5,082 nucleotides of DNA from DATDCV01 sp036524155 (GTDB lineage Bacteria > Verrucomicrobiota > Verrucomicrobiia > Limisphaerales > UBA8199). The position numbers were made by a program, and so were the translations under genes. The notes below the pieces were generated by a model. That model ran no database searches. It saw nothing but the letters and a program-made list of their open reading frames with translations, and had not been told where the DNA came from. Below, piece after piece: positions 1-4,601 of this stretch. How positions within the stretch are numbered: position 1 is the stretch's first letter; each line of letters opens with the position of its first letter. The stretch is taken from NCBI GenBank assembly GCA_036524155.1, contig DATDCV010000197.1, positions 1 to 5,082 of the forward strand. The letters run 5' to 3'.

Positions 1-1
1 G

Positions 2-754
2 GTGGCGAATAACCGATGGACATGGTATGAGCGTGGGTATGTAGCGCGGCTGCCGGAGAGCGGGTTGCCGGCGGCGGGGTCGATGGTGACGAATGCGAGT
101 TCAGCGGACCAGGTTTATCAACTGGCGGGCAGTTACTCGGAGAACAATGTCGCACTGGTGGATTTGGATTCGCCGGTCGTGAACCTGACGCCGGTGAGCC
201 CGGTTGCGGTTCGCGCGTTGTCATTCCTGACAGCGACGGCGGTTGGGCCGGCGACGAACCAGTGTGTCGTCCAGCATGCGGATGGCACGTCCGAGACGAA
301 CCGGCTGGTGTCGCCGGACTGGGCGGATGTTGCGAGTGCGCCGGCGTTCTACGCGGGCGGGCGCGTGGACATCAACAACGGCGTGATCGAGTGTGTGGGC
401 GGGTCCGGACCGTTTTTGTTCGCGGCCGAGCTGGCGGTTTCGAACGCGGTGAGTCCGGTGACGAATATTGTGCTGAGGGTGAGCGGCGGCACGACGGCGA
501 TGCATACCGCCGTCCTGGCCGTCAGCGGGGCGACGAGCAGCCAACCCCCGATTGCAGCCCAGCTCTCCATTCGGTTGGATGCGGGGGGCGGGCTGGTGAT
601 CGAGTCGAGCGCGCCCGGCCGGCTCGAGCGGACGGCGGTGTTGAAGGGGGCGGGGACGGTGTGGGAGGATGCGGGGGCGATTGTGGATTCGGTGACGGTG
701 ACGGTGGCGGCGGGAGAGGGGGCGAGGTTCTATAGAGTGAAGAGTGGGGAGTGA
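2..754 (+). CDS. C-terminal part of a secreted/surface beta-rich protein (5' end outside window)
   Basis: The frame is open from the window edge, so the GTG at position 2 need not be the true start and no signal peptide can be judged. The 250 visible residues are rich in V, T, S, G and A with very few lysines, as in exported beta-sandwich proteins. Residues 24-177 (PAAGSMVTNAS, YSENNVALVD, ALSFLTATAVGP, VQHADGTSE, SPDWADV, GGRVDINNGVIE, SPVTNIVLRVSGG, AVLAVSG) follow the order of an adhesin-like domain I remember from large secreted proteins of Verrucomicrobiota and Planctomycetota. Residues 197-246 (GLVIESSAPGRLERT, GTVWEDAG, VTVTVAAGEGARFYRV) look like the short C-terminal beta module of such proteins. 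The exact role is unknown; adhesion or carbohydrate binding is possible. The last five codons and the stop lie inside the 7-bp repeat array, so the original C-terminus may have been replaced. Family assignment is from memory. Confidence 0.7.
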   Translation: MANNRWTWYERGYVARLPESGLPAAGSMVTNASSADQVYQLAGSYSENNVALVDLDSPVVNLTPVSPVAVRALSFLTATAVGPATNQCVVQHADGTSETNRLVSPDWADVASAPAFYAGGRVDINNGVIECVGGSGPFLFAAELAVSNAVSPVTNIVLRVSGGTTAMHTAVLAVSGATSSQPPIAAQLSIRLDAGGGLVIESSAPGRLERTAVLKGAGTVWEDAGAIVDSVTVTVAAGEGARFYRVKSGE

Positions 755-876
755 AGAGTGATGCGTGAAGCGTGAAGCGTGAAGCGTGAAGCGTGAAGCG
801 TGAAGCGTGAAGCGTGAAGCGTGAAGCGTGAAGCGTGATGCGTGATGCGTGATGCGTGATGCGTGATGCGTGAAGG
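737..876. repeat. Heptanucleotide tandem array, 20 units (GTGAAGC/GTGATGC)
   Basis: Exactly 20 consecutive 7-bp units in one register. They run GTGAAGA, GTGGGGA, GTGAAGA, GTGATGC, ten GTGAAGC, five GTGATGC and a terminal GTGAAGG. The first three units are degenerate and overlap the end of the upstream gene, whose TGA stop comes from the third unit. The same unit types and the same terminal GTGAAGG recur at 3945-3993, again directly before the conserved promoter module. Blocks of identical variants suggest growth by slippage. It resembles the short tandemly repeated heptamers known from cyanobacterial intergenic regions, but relation to those is not implied. Confidence 0.95.
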
Positions 877-995
877 GGTGGCTGTTTTCGGGGGTTGACG
901 TGAGGACTGATCGGTGTATAAACGATTAATCATGACGATCCTCGCTGGGAAACCGGATCCAGTGATAGACGAACCACTGGTTCGTTGATCCATTG
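877..995 (+). repeat. Conserved intergenic promoter/leader module, copy 1
   Basis: This matches 3994-4114. From GTTGAC to the end (894-995 against 4013-4114) the two copies align without gaps over 102 positions, with 16 differences by hand count (about 84% identity). A 20-base block around TATAAACGATTAATCATGA (916-935) is identical. The module holds a promoter (895-922), the palindrome GATTAATC, and a potential hairpin CGAACCACTGGTTCG (7-bp arms around one base) inside an outer GGATC/GATCC pair. It ends at GTTGATCCATTG, 13 bp before the PilT-like gene. It could be a mobile promoter, a structured 5' leader, or an attI-like integron platform. Confidence 0.8.
895..922 (+). promoter_or_regulatory. 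Sigma-70-like promoter in module copy 1
   Basis: TTGACG (895-900), a 16-bp spacer, then TATAAA (917-922). The boxes are identical or nearly so in the second module copy, while five of the 16 spacer bases differ, which is the pattern expected if the boxes are under selection. Initiation near 929-931 would give a leader of about 80 nt before the gene at 1009. Confidence 0.65.
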
Positions 996-1008
996 GGCGA
1001 CGTGAGAA

Positions 1009-1317
1009 ATGTCATACGCGCTTGCAGATTTGGTGCAGTTACTCGTGACTGAGCGAGGCCAGGCCATCCATTTGCATGACCGCGAGGCACCGGTCTTGGA
1101 GCTTCACGGAATCTTGCACCGCGTCGAGGGACCGCCTGTGGAGGTTGGGGATACTCGGACCTTGTTTCGGAGTTTCGCGCCAAAAAAAGAGTTTCAGGCG
1201 GTCGCGCGGGATGGTTTGGCGATTTTTGAGCACGTCCTTGGGCATCCGAATTTTTTCCGCGTGATGGCATTTCGTGAAGATGATAGCCTTCGCCTGGAAC
1301 TTCGGAGAATCTTGTGA
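1009..1317 (+). CDS. Stand-alone PilT N-terminal (PAS-like) domain protein, no ATPase domain
   Basis: The 102 residues follow the N-terminal domain of PilT/PilB-type type IV pilus retraction ATPases. ALADLVQLLVTERG (4-17) matches the first helix. QAIHLHDREAPVLELHGIL (18-36) matches the usual SDLHL..G.PP.LR..G.L strand, with the conserved SD replaced by QA. Next come VEGPPV, the TRTLFRSF helix (49-56), and NFFRVMAFRE (81-90), which matches the RFRVN.F strand. The protein stops at LRRIL, where full PilT (about 340-380 aa) enters its linker and RecA-like ATPase core. No Walker A, Walker B or His-box sequence follows in any frame. It therefore cannot hydrolyse ATP, but might bind pilus-motor subunits, for example by joining a hexamer. 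It lies 13 bp after module copy 1 and ends 4 bp before an attC, so it reads as an integron cassette gene. No clear ribosome binding site is visible. Domain call is firm; role is inference. Confidence 0.75.
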   Translation: MSYALADLVQLLVTERGQAIHLHDREAPVLELHGILHRVEGPPVEVGDTRTLFRSFAPKKEFQAVARDGLAIFEHVLGHPNFFRVMAFREDDSLRLELRRIL

Positions 1318-1321
1318 CGCC

Positions 1322-1423
1322 ACCCAACCACACCATTCAGCGGATGCGAGCCAGCTGTTTTGCCCAGCGGCGATCCGGTTCTAGTTGGCGGCTGGCTCTC
1401 ACCGCTGATGCTGGTCGTTGGCA
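1322..1423 (+). other. Integron attC recombination site A
   Basis: R'' box ACCCAAC (1322-1328) fits RYYYAAC. A 5-nt spacer follows, then an imperfect inverted repeat: CA (1334-1335) and TCAGCGG (1337-1343) pair with CCGCTGATG (1402-1410), leaving T1336 extrahelical, and GAGCCAGC (1348-1355) pairs with GCTGGCTC (1391-1398). The loop is 1356-1390. The right spacer leads to GTTGGCA (1417-1423), which keeps the GTT core but departs from GTTRRRY at its last two positions. A single extra base on the left arm is the known strand-selecting feature of attC. Predicted crossover is after G1417. Confidence 0.8.
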
Positions 1424-1431
1424 CGAAGACT

Positions 1432-1842
1432 ATGCGCTCACGCGAGTCATTTAAGCCGATCCGCTTCCAGGGTGAGCTACTGCCGGACTGGGCGCAACTG
1501 CTCGATCTGGCCGCGTCCTTGTGTTCCGTGGCCCAATCAACGAGGCAGTGGTTTTCGCTGTTCACTAGCCGGACGGGGGCGGATGACGCACGGGCCATCG
1601 TTGAGCATTGCCGGGTCTTGCGCTCCGGTCTGCAGGCCCGTCGGGAGGCTGTCTTGGCCGGCCTGGCCCCGGGCTCGGGAGATTCGGCCCCGGCGACGAT
1701 TCATGCCGCTTGGCTATATGCGTTGGACACGATGATCGAGAATGCCTCGGGTGCGGAGACCTGTGCCTGGCATGTGGAGGGGACAGATGATGCCCCGGGC
1801 TCGATTGACGGTGGTGGCGACATTACTCTTCGCCGAGTTTAG
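1432..1842 (+). CDS. Hypothetical protein, alpha-helical, 136 aa
   Basis: I do not recognise this protein. The frame could be extended to a TTG at 1360, but that lies in the loop of attC site A. The ATG at 1432, 8 bp after the attC R' box, is the better start. ATG 1408 is the remaining alternative and falls in the attC stem. Codons are G/C-rich at third positions, supporting real coding. The sequence predicts mainly helices: DWAQLLDLAASLCSVAQ (19-35), DDARAIVEHCRVLRSGL (51-67), ARREAVLAGLAP (69-80) and ATIHAAWLYALDTMIENA (88-105). A hydrophilic, glycine- and aspartate-rich tail follows (117-132). No signal peptide or membrane span is visible. Its place right after an attC makes it a candidate cassette gene, but I see no convincing attC downstream, so it may be the last cassette of this run. 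Confidence 0.6.
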   Translation: MRSRESFKPIRFQGELLPDWAQLLDLAASLCSVAQSTRQWFSLFTSRTGADDARAIVEHCRVLRSGLQARREAVLAGLAPGSGDSAPATIHAAWLYALDTMIENASGAETCAWHVEGTDDAPGSIDGGGDITLRRV

Positions 1843-1849
1843 GCAAGCG

Positions 1850-1904
1850 CCATGAGACCGAAATGTGCCAGCCAGAGCATTGAGCCAGCGGGAGCCACTC
1901 ATGG
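1850..1904. repeat. Inverted repeat just after the 1432-1842 gene
   Basis: CCATGAG (1850-1856) pairs with CTCATGG (1898-1904) around a 41-nt loop holding AGCCAG-type repeats (GCCAGCC, GAGCCAGC). It begins 8 bp after the stop codon. It is either a weak transcriptional stem-loop without a T-tract or the remnant of a decayed attC. A 5-nt gap followed by TTTGGCT on the right recalls an attC R' box whose leading G is lost, but no matching R'' box can be found. Confidence 0.3.
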
Positions 1905-1916
1905 TGGTCTTTGGCT

Positions 1917-1944
1917 CGCGGCTCCGCGGCTTTGCGGCTCCGCG
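1917..1944. repeat. GC-rich 11-bp direct repeat with self-complementary units
   Basis: GCGGCTCCGCG occurs at 1918-1928 and again at 1934-1944, separated by GCTTT. The first unit, with its leading C, can fold as CGCGG-CT-CCGCG. It opens a run of simple repeats that fills this gene-free region. Confidence 0.7.
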
Positions 1945-1965
1945 TTAAGGTAGCGCGCAACTCAA

Positions 1966-1997
1966 CGCAAAGACGCAGAGACGCAAAGGCGCAGAGG
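1966..1997. repeat. Octamer tandem repeat, four units (CGCARAGR)
   Basis: Four consecutive 8-bp units: CGCAAAGA, CGCAGAGA, CGCAAAGG and CGCAGAGG. Repeats of this type are seen between genes in many unrelated bacterial genomes. No coding role is apparent. Confidence 0.85.
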
Positions 1998-2041
1998 GGA
2001 CTTGATTGGGGACCGGGTCGGAGATTAAGCAACGATGAAAA

Positions 2042-2136
2042 CGAAGGAGGATAGAAGGGAACCGCGAAAGACGCGGGGGAGGACGAGAACGAGGACGAGA
2101 ACGAGAATGAGGAGGATAAGCAGGGAGGAGGGGAGG
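2042..2136. repeat. Purine-rich strand-biased tract with 12-bp and 6-bp repeats
   Basis: The + strand is almost all purines. GAGGACGAGAAC occurs twice in tandem (2079-2090 and 2091-2102), then GAGAATGAG (2103-2111), giving a 6-bp GAGRAY rhythm. GGGAACCGCG (2057-2066) recurs at 3915-3924 in front of the second heptad array. The bias could favour triplex or R-loop formation. I see no gene here. Confidence 0.7.
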
Positions 2137-2156
2137 CATTATAAGGTGGTGGGGTT

Positions 2157-2180
2157 CTGAGGTGACCTGTACCGCCTCAG
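2157..2180. repeat. Short stem-loop CTGAGG/CCTCAG
   Basis: CTGAGGT (2157-2163) pairs with ACCGCCTCAG (2171-2180) with one bulged G. It stands immediately before the REP-like cluster and has no T-tract, so it is not a clear terminator. Confidence 0.4.
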
Positions 2181-2182
2181 TC

Positions 2183-2304
2183 TTGGGTCGGAGCGCCGAG
2201 TTGCACTCGGCTTACCATCGTTGGGTCGGAGCGCCGATTTCTAATCGGCTTAAGCGAGCCGACGGCCGATGGTAAGCCGATTAGAAATCGGCGCTCCGAC
2301 CCAA
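2183..2304. repeat. REP/BIME-like cluster: three palindromic units, two direct and one inverted
   Basis: Unit 1 (2183-2214) and unit 2 (2221-2252) both begin TTGGGTCGGAGCGCCGA and end TCGGCTTA. Unit 3 (2273-2304) is the exact reverse complement of unit 2, giving a perfect 32-bp inverted repeat around a 20-bp spacer. Each unit has its own inner hairpin: GCCGAGT-TGC-ACTCGGC in unit 1 and GCCGATT-TCT-AATCGGC in unit 2. The sixth stem pair changes from G-C to T-A between them, so pairing is kept by covariation. Unit 1 can also pair with unit 3 through TCGGCTTACCATCG (2207-2220) and its complement (2267-2280). The arrangement matches bacterial REP elements. Confidence 0.85.
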
Positions 2305-2330
2305 GGGCGATACCGACCTGGCGATTTGCG

Positions 2331-2360
2331 TTGCCAGGGGGCGGCCGTGGGGTGTAGGAT
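2331..2360 (+). promoter_or_regulatory. Possible promoter for the 463-aa protein gene
   Basis: TTGCCA (2331-2336), an 18-bp spacer, then TAGGAT (2355-2360). The -35 box is good and the -10 box is weak. It would give a leader of about 145 nt containing the hairpin at 2399-2451. No better match to a sigma-70 promoter was noticed between the REP cluster and the gene. Confidence 0.3.
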
Positions 2361-2398
2361 GCCTTATCCCAAGTCGTGCGGGCATTAACGCAACAAAC

Positions 2399-2451
2399 CT
2401 CCCGCTTTCGGAGCGCCGCGCGCAGACCGCGGCCGAACCCCGAAGCGGGAG
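2399..2451 (+). promoter_or_regulatory. Long stem-loop in the leader of the 463-aa protein gene
   Basis: CTCCCGCTTTCGG (2399-2411) pairs with CCGAAGCGGGAG (2440-2451), a 12-bp stem with one bulged T. The 28-nt G/C-rich loop includes CCGCGCGC and CCGCGG, which may fold further. No T-run follows, so a simple terminator is unlikely. A leader RNA structure or protein-binding site is possible. It matches no riboswitch class I know. Confidence 0.45.
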
Positions 2452-2497
2452 AGATCGGCGAGAGCTAACGAGAAAAAGCCAACACCCGGCAACCAGC

Positions 2498-2504
2498 AGA
2501 GGAG
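2498..2504 (+). promoter_or_regulatory. Shine-Dalgarno sequence AGAGGAG
   Basis: AGAGGAG lies 7 nt before ATG 2512 and fixes that start over the in-frame ATG at 2521. It is the only strong ribosome binding site in the window; the cassette genes lack one. Confidence 0.8.
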
Positions 2505-2511
2505 CTACCTT

Positions 2512-3903
2512 ATGAGTGACATGCCACAGTCTGACCAAAACGCGCCGCCGCCACCGCCGCCGCCACCGCCGTCGTCGCCGCCACCCGTGCGCCAGGCCTC
2601 CAGCCACGCCCCGGCCCCTTCAAAACTGGGGGTGCCGTGGGCCGACTTTCTGAAACGCCTCGATGCCGAAGACAAAAAAATGGCCATCCCGGCCAAGTAT
2701 TCACCCCAGTGGTGGTTTGTTTATTTCCGGAGGGAAGCCATCGGCGTTGCCGGCAGGAAAGGCCAGGATCCCGCCAAGCAAACGATCATGGACATCCACG
2801 AAAAAGAACTCCAGTGGAACTTCGCGAAAATCGACGGCATGGGCGCCCCCCCTGTGCGCAACATGCTAACCAAGCTGCTCCAGATCGGGTTTCGCGGCGT
2901 CCGGCGGCCCTGGTTCGGCGGGCTCTCCTCCGATGCCACCGCCGACAATATCATTCACTGCTGCCGAGTCGTCGATCCGAAGAAGGAGGTCGAAATCGGC
3001 TGGCGCAGCGAAGCGCGCTCCTGGGAAGCGATTGTCGAACAGAAAGGCACCAAACGCCAGGTCGAAGTCGACACCCTCGCCAAAGAAATGAAGATCAGCG
3101 AGAGCTGGCACCCGTTCTCCCAAGGCCAGTACCGCAACTACCTCTGGTTCCGCGCCGGGGTCAACCTGGACAGCGATTTCCGGTCCGTCATCAGTGTCGG
3201 TGAGGACATCCAAACCGTCATCAGCTTCCCCCAGTTGGATGCCGAGGGATACCCCGACCTGCCAAAGGCCCCCAACGGCCTCATTCTGGCCCCCTGCTCA
3301 TGGAGTCTCTGGAAAGGGGATTTTCAAAAGAACGCCCAATACGTCGCCCGCGTGCGCGATTCCCGTGGCCAAACTCACGATCTATTGGGCACCCGGGTTT
3401 ACGTTTACATGTTTCTTATCAGGGGCCTCGTTTTGAACACCCCGGCGGCCGCCACCAAATACACCAACCGGGCGCTATTCCCGGAAAAGGGCCTCCAGCA
3501 CATCGCCCTCGATGATATTTACGCCTGCTTCCCCGCGATCCGCGTCCACCACCAGGAGAAAGAGAACAATCATTGGGTATGCTCCAAGATGATCGGCCAC
3601 ACCGTCTTTCTGAAGGACCCCCACTTCACTATGACCGAACAACAGCGCCGCTGCCGTTACCCCGAAAACGTCCGGCTTAAGTTCGATCAGGAATTCCAAA
3701 AAGTGCCTGCCCCGCGATACCCCCGCCCGGCTTTCAGCGCCGCCTGGACCGACGCCGGCCACGGCGACGCCAAGAAACTCAAAGATCCTCGCGGCGAGTT
3801 CGACATCGCCGAATTGATCAGCCTGGGCGACCAGCCCTCGGTCATCACCGCCCCGCGTCCAACCGCTTCACCGTCTGACCACCTCCAGGCATCACGAAAA
3901 TGA
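2512..3903 (+). CDS. Unrecognised 463-aa protein, proline-run N-terminus, Trp-rich body
   Basis: I do not recognise this family. The start is fixed by a good ribosome binding site. Residues 12-20 are nine prolines, then SSPPP, making a disordered leader of about 35 residues. The body (about 40-400) looks like a folded soluble protein with about 13 tryptophans, for example QWWFVYF (66-72), ELQWNF (99-104), YRNYLWFRAG (207-216) and CSWSLWKGDF (262-271). One hydrophobic strand, TRVYVYMFLIRGLVLN (294-309), is too polar to be a clear membrane span. Cysteines are C150, C151, C262, C339, C357 and C381. The tail (399-463) is again rich in P, A, S and charged residues. No signal peptide, nucleotide-binding loop or catalytic signature is evident. 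Codon use is strongly G/C-ending, unlike the small cassette genes, so it probably belongs to the host backbone. It stands alone between two repeat-rich stretches. Confidence 0.9.
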   Translation: MSDMPQSDQNAPPPPPPPPPSSPPPVRQASSHAPAPSKLGVPWADFLKRLDAEDKKMAIPAKYSPQWWFVYFRREAIGVAGRKGQDPAKQTIMDIHEKELQWNFAKIDGMGAPPVRNMLTKLLQIGFRGVRRPWFGGLSSDATADNIIHCCRVVDPKKEVEIGWRSEARSWEAIVEQKGTKRQVEVDTLAKEMKISESWHPFSQGQYRNYLWFRAGVNLDSDFRSVISVGEDIQTVISFPQLDAEGYPDLPKAPNGLILAPCSWSLWKGDFQKNAQYVARVRDSRGQTHDLLGTRVYVYMFLIRGLVLNTPAAATKYTNRALFPEKGLQHIALDDIYACFPAIRVHHQEKENNHWVCSKMIGHTVFLKDPHFTMTEQQRRCRYPENVRLKFDQEFQKVPAPRYPRPAFSAAWTDAGHGDAKKLKDPRGEFDIAELISLGDQPSVITAPRPTASPSDHLQASRK

Positions 3904-3914
3904 GAAATAACGAC

Positions 3915-3937
3915 GGGAACCGCGGAATACACGGAGG
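3915..3937. repeat. Degenerate dispersed repeat GGGAACCGCG...
   Basis: GGGAACCGCGGAATACACGG follows the stop of the 463-aa gene by 11 bp. Its first ten bases also occur at 2057-2066. It resembles the dispersed AACCGCGGAATACACGGAA-type repeats I remember from many environmental genomes. Confidence 0.45.
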
Positions 3938-3944
3938 GGGGAAC

Positions 3945-3993
3945 GTGAAGCGTGATGCGTGATGCGTGATGCGTGAAGCGTGGTGCGTGAAGG
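3945..3993. repeat. Heptanucleotide tandem array, 7 units
   Basis: Seven units in register: GTGAAGC, three GTGATGC, GTGAAGC, GTGGTGC and GTGAAGG. It has the same unit types and terminal unit as the 20-unit array at 737-876, and lies in the same place directly before the promoter module. The difference in copy number (7 against 20) fits slippage. Confidence 0.93.
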
Positions 3994-4114
3994 GGGTGAC
4001 TGTTTTTGCAGGGTTGACCGCAGTGCTGATCGGCGTATAAACGATTAATCATGAGGATCCTCGATGAGAGATTGGATCCAGCGATAGGCGAACCAGTGGT
4101 TCGTTGATCCAGTG
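3994..4114 (+). repeat. Conserved intergenic promoter/leader module, copy 2
   Basis: Second copy of the module at 877-995. It keeps the promoter boxes, the identical GTATAAACGATTAATCATGA block and the hairpin CGAACCAGTGGTTCG, whose single central base is G here and C in copy 1. Here TCAT-GAGGATCCTC-G-ATGA (4049-4067) forms an extra near-perfect palindrome that is broken in copy 1. It ends at GTTGATCCAGTG, 7 bp before the start of a small membrane protein gene that is itself followed by an attC. Confidence 0.8.
4014..4041 (+). promoter_or_regulatory. Sigma-70-like promoter in module copy 2
   Basis: TTGACC (4014-4019), a 16-bp spacer, then TATAAA (4036-4041), the same spacing as in copy 1. Initiation near 4048-4050 would give a leader of about 73 nt before the gene at 4122 and could transcribe the following cassettes, none of which shows a clear promoter of its own. 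Confidence 0.65.
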
Positions 4115-4121
4115 TTGCATC

Positions 4122-4289
4122 ATGAAATCCTTTCGGCTTTCCATGCCAAGAACGCGGCACGAAAAGACCATTGCTATTTGCTTTGCTGTCCTCGTGGCGC
4201 CCTTTGTTTTATCGGCTTTGCTCGGGCTTGCATATTATCTGTTTCCTAGTCTGCGCACGTATCTTGAGAACTGGGTCGATCACTTTTAG
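4122..4289 (+). CDS. Small single-span membrane protein, 55 aa (cassette gene)
   Basis: The protein begins with a basic segment (KSFRLSMPRTRHEK, 2-15). A hydrophobic stretch of about 25 residues follows (IAICFAVLVAPFVLSALLGLAYYLF, roughly 17-41), then a short hydrophilic tail (PSLRTYLENWVDHF). By the positive-inside rule the N-terminus should be cytoplasmic. ATG 4122 is chosen because the in-frame TTG at 4104 belongs to the conserved module; ATG 4143 is also possible and would keep the membrane span. There is no clear ribosome binding site. Codons are richer in A/T at third positions (ATT, GCT, TTT) than those of the 463-aa gene, as expected for captured cassettes of mixed origin. It lies 7 bp after module copy 2 and its stop is 18 bp before attC site B. 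Function unknown; a toxin-like or membrane-modulating peptide is possible but unsupported. Confidence 0.6.
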   Translation: MKSFRLSMPRTRHEKTIAICFAVLVAPFVLSALLGLAYYLFPSLRTYLENWVDHF

Positions 4290-4307
4290 CACTGGCCTCA
4301 GCCGGTT

Positions 4308-4397
4308 GCAGAACAAGCCGCTTGAGGCGACGGCGGCACGGCTGTCTGTGAGGGCATCGGCGCCCCTGGCCCGTCGCGCCTCAGCTTTCCGTTGGAC
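4308..4397 (+). other. Integron attC recombination site B
   Basis: The right R' box GTTGGAC (4391-4397) fits GTTRRRY. The left R'' box GCAGAAC (4308-4314) keeps AAC but not the pyrimidines. Five-nt unpaired spacers AAGCC (4315-4319) and TTTCC (4386-4390) flank the stem. GC (4320-4321) pairs with GC (4384-4385), TGAGGC (4323-4328) with GCCTCA (4378-4383), and GACGG (4329-4333) with CCGTC (4371-4375). T4322 is extrahelical on the left arm, and GC (4376-4377) is unpaired on the right. The loop is 37 nt. Predicted crossover is after G4391. Confidence 0.8.
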
Positions 4398-4421
4398 AAG
4401 ATTGAACTACTCGAACCACTT

Positions 4422-4601
4422 ATGTTTCCCTTCCTTTTTCCTCGAAGCCCAAAGTCGCCGGAAGATCTCCAGCGGGAAAGAATTGCCAAAGATGCCAGGG
4501 AACTGAAGGAATATTTGGACAGCCTCACTCCTGAAGATCGCGCCAAGTTCTGGGCAGACATCGAAGGCAAGGGTGACGCCCAGAAGAAACAGACACCATG
4601 A
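4422..4601 (+). CDS. Small charged helical protein, 59 aa (cassette gene)
   Basis: I do not recognise a family. After a short hydrophobic start (MFPFLFPRSP) the protein is highly charged and helical: SPEDLQRERIAKDARELKE (12-30), then YLDSLTPEDRAKFWADIEGK (31-50), then a lysine/glutamine tail. The pattern is that of a small soluble helical-hairpin protein. The frame also runs back to TTG 4392 inside the attC R' box, which would add DKIELLEPL; ATG 4422 is preferred. No ribosome binding site is clear at either. It is the first gene of the cassette bounded by attC sites B and C, and its 3' end overlaps the next small gene by 29 nt in another frame, suggesting translational coupling. An antitoxin-like or regulatory partner of the membrane peptide behind it is one possibility, but this is inference. 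Confidence 0.55.
   Translation: MFPFLFPRSPKSPEDLQRERIAKDARELKEYLDSLTPEDRAKFWADIEGKGDAQKKQTP

Noticed and set aside
737..876. CRISPR array
   Set aside because: The units are 7 bp, contiguous and without spacers.
730..993. Minus-strand open frame with repeated HHASR/TLHASR peptides
   Set aside because: It is the translation of the heptad array and module. Substitutions between the two module copies fall mostly at first codon positions in this frame, so it is not under protein selection.
953..995. Module palindrome as another attC
   Set aside because: GTTGATC has no complementary R'' box upstream, and there are no long arms with spacers and extrahelical bases.
1360..1431. TTG start extending the 136-aa gene upstream
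   Set aside because: The start lies in the loop of attC site A and the added residues would be encoded by its right arm.
1838..1916. attC site after the 1432-1842 gene
   Set aside because: A CCATGAG/CTCATGG stem and a TTTGGCT on the right recall attC, but there is no R'' box with AAC, no GTT core and no extrahelical base.
2399..2451. Rho-independent terminator or known riboswitch
   Set aside because: No T-run follows the stem, and no riboswitch consensus that I know is present.
3687..4160. Long minus-strand frame (157 codons) across the second array
   Set aside because: It runs through the heptad array and opposite the end of the well-supported 463-aa gene, and has no family resemblance.
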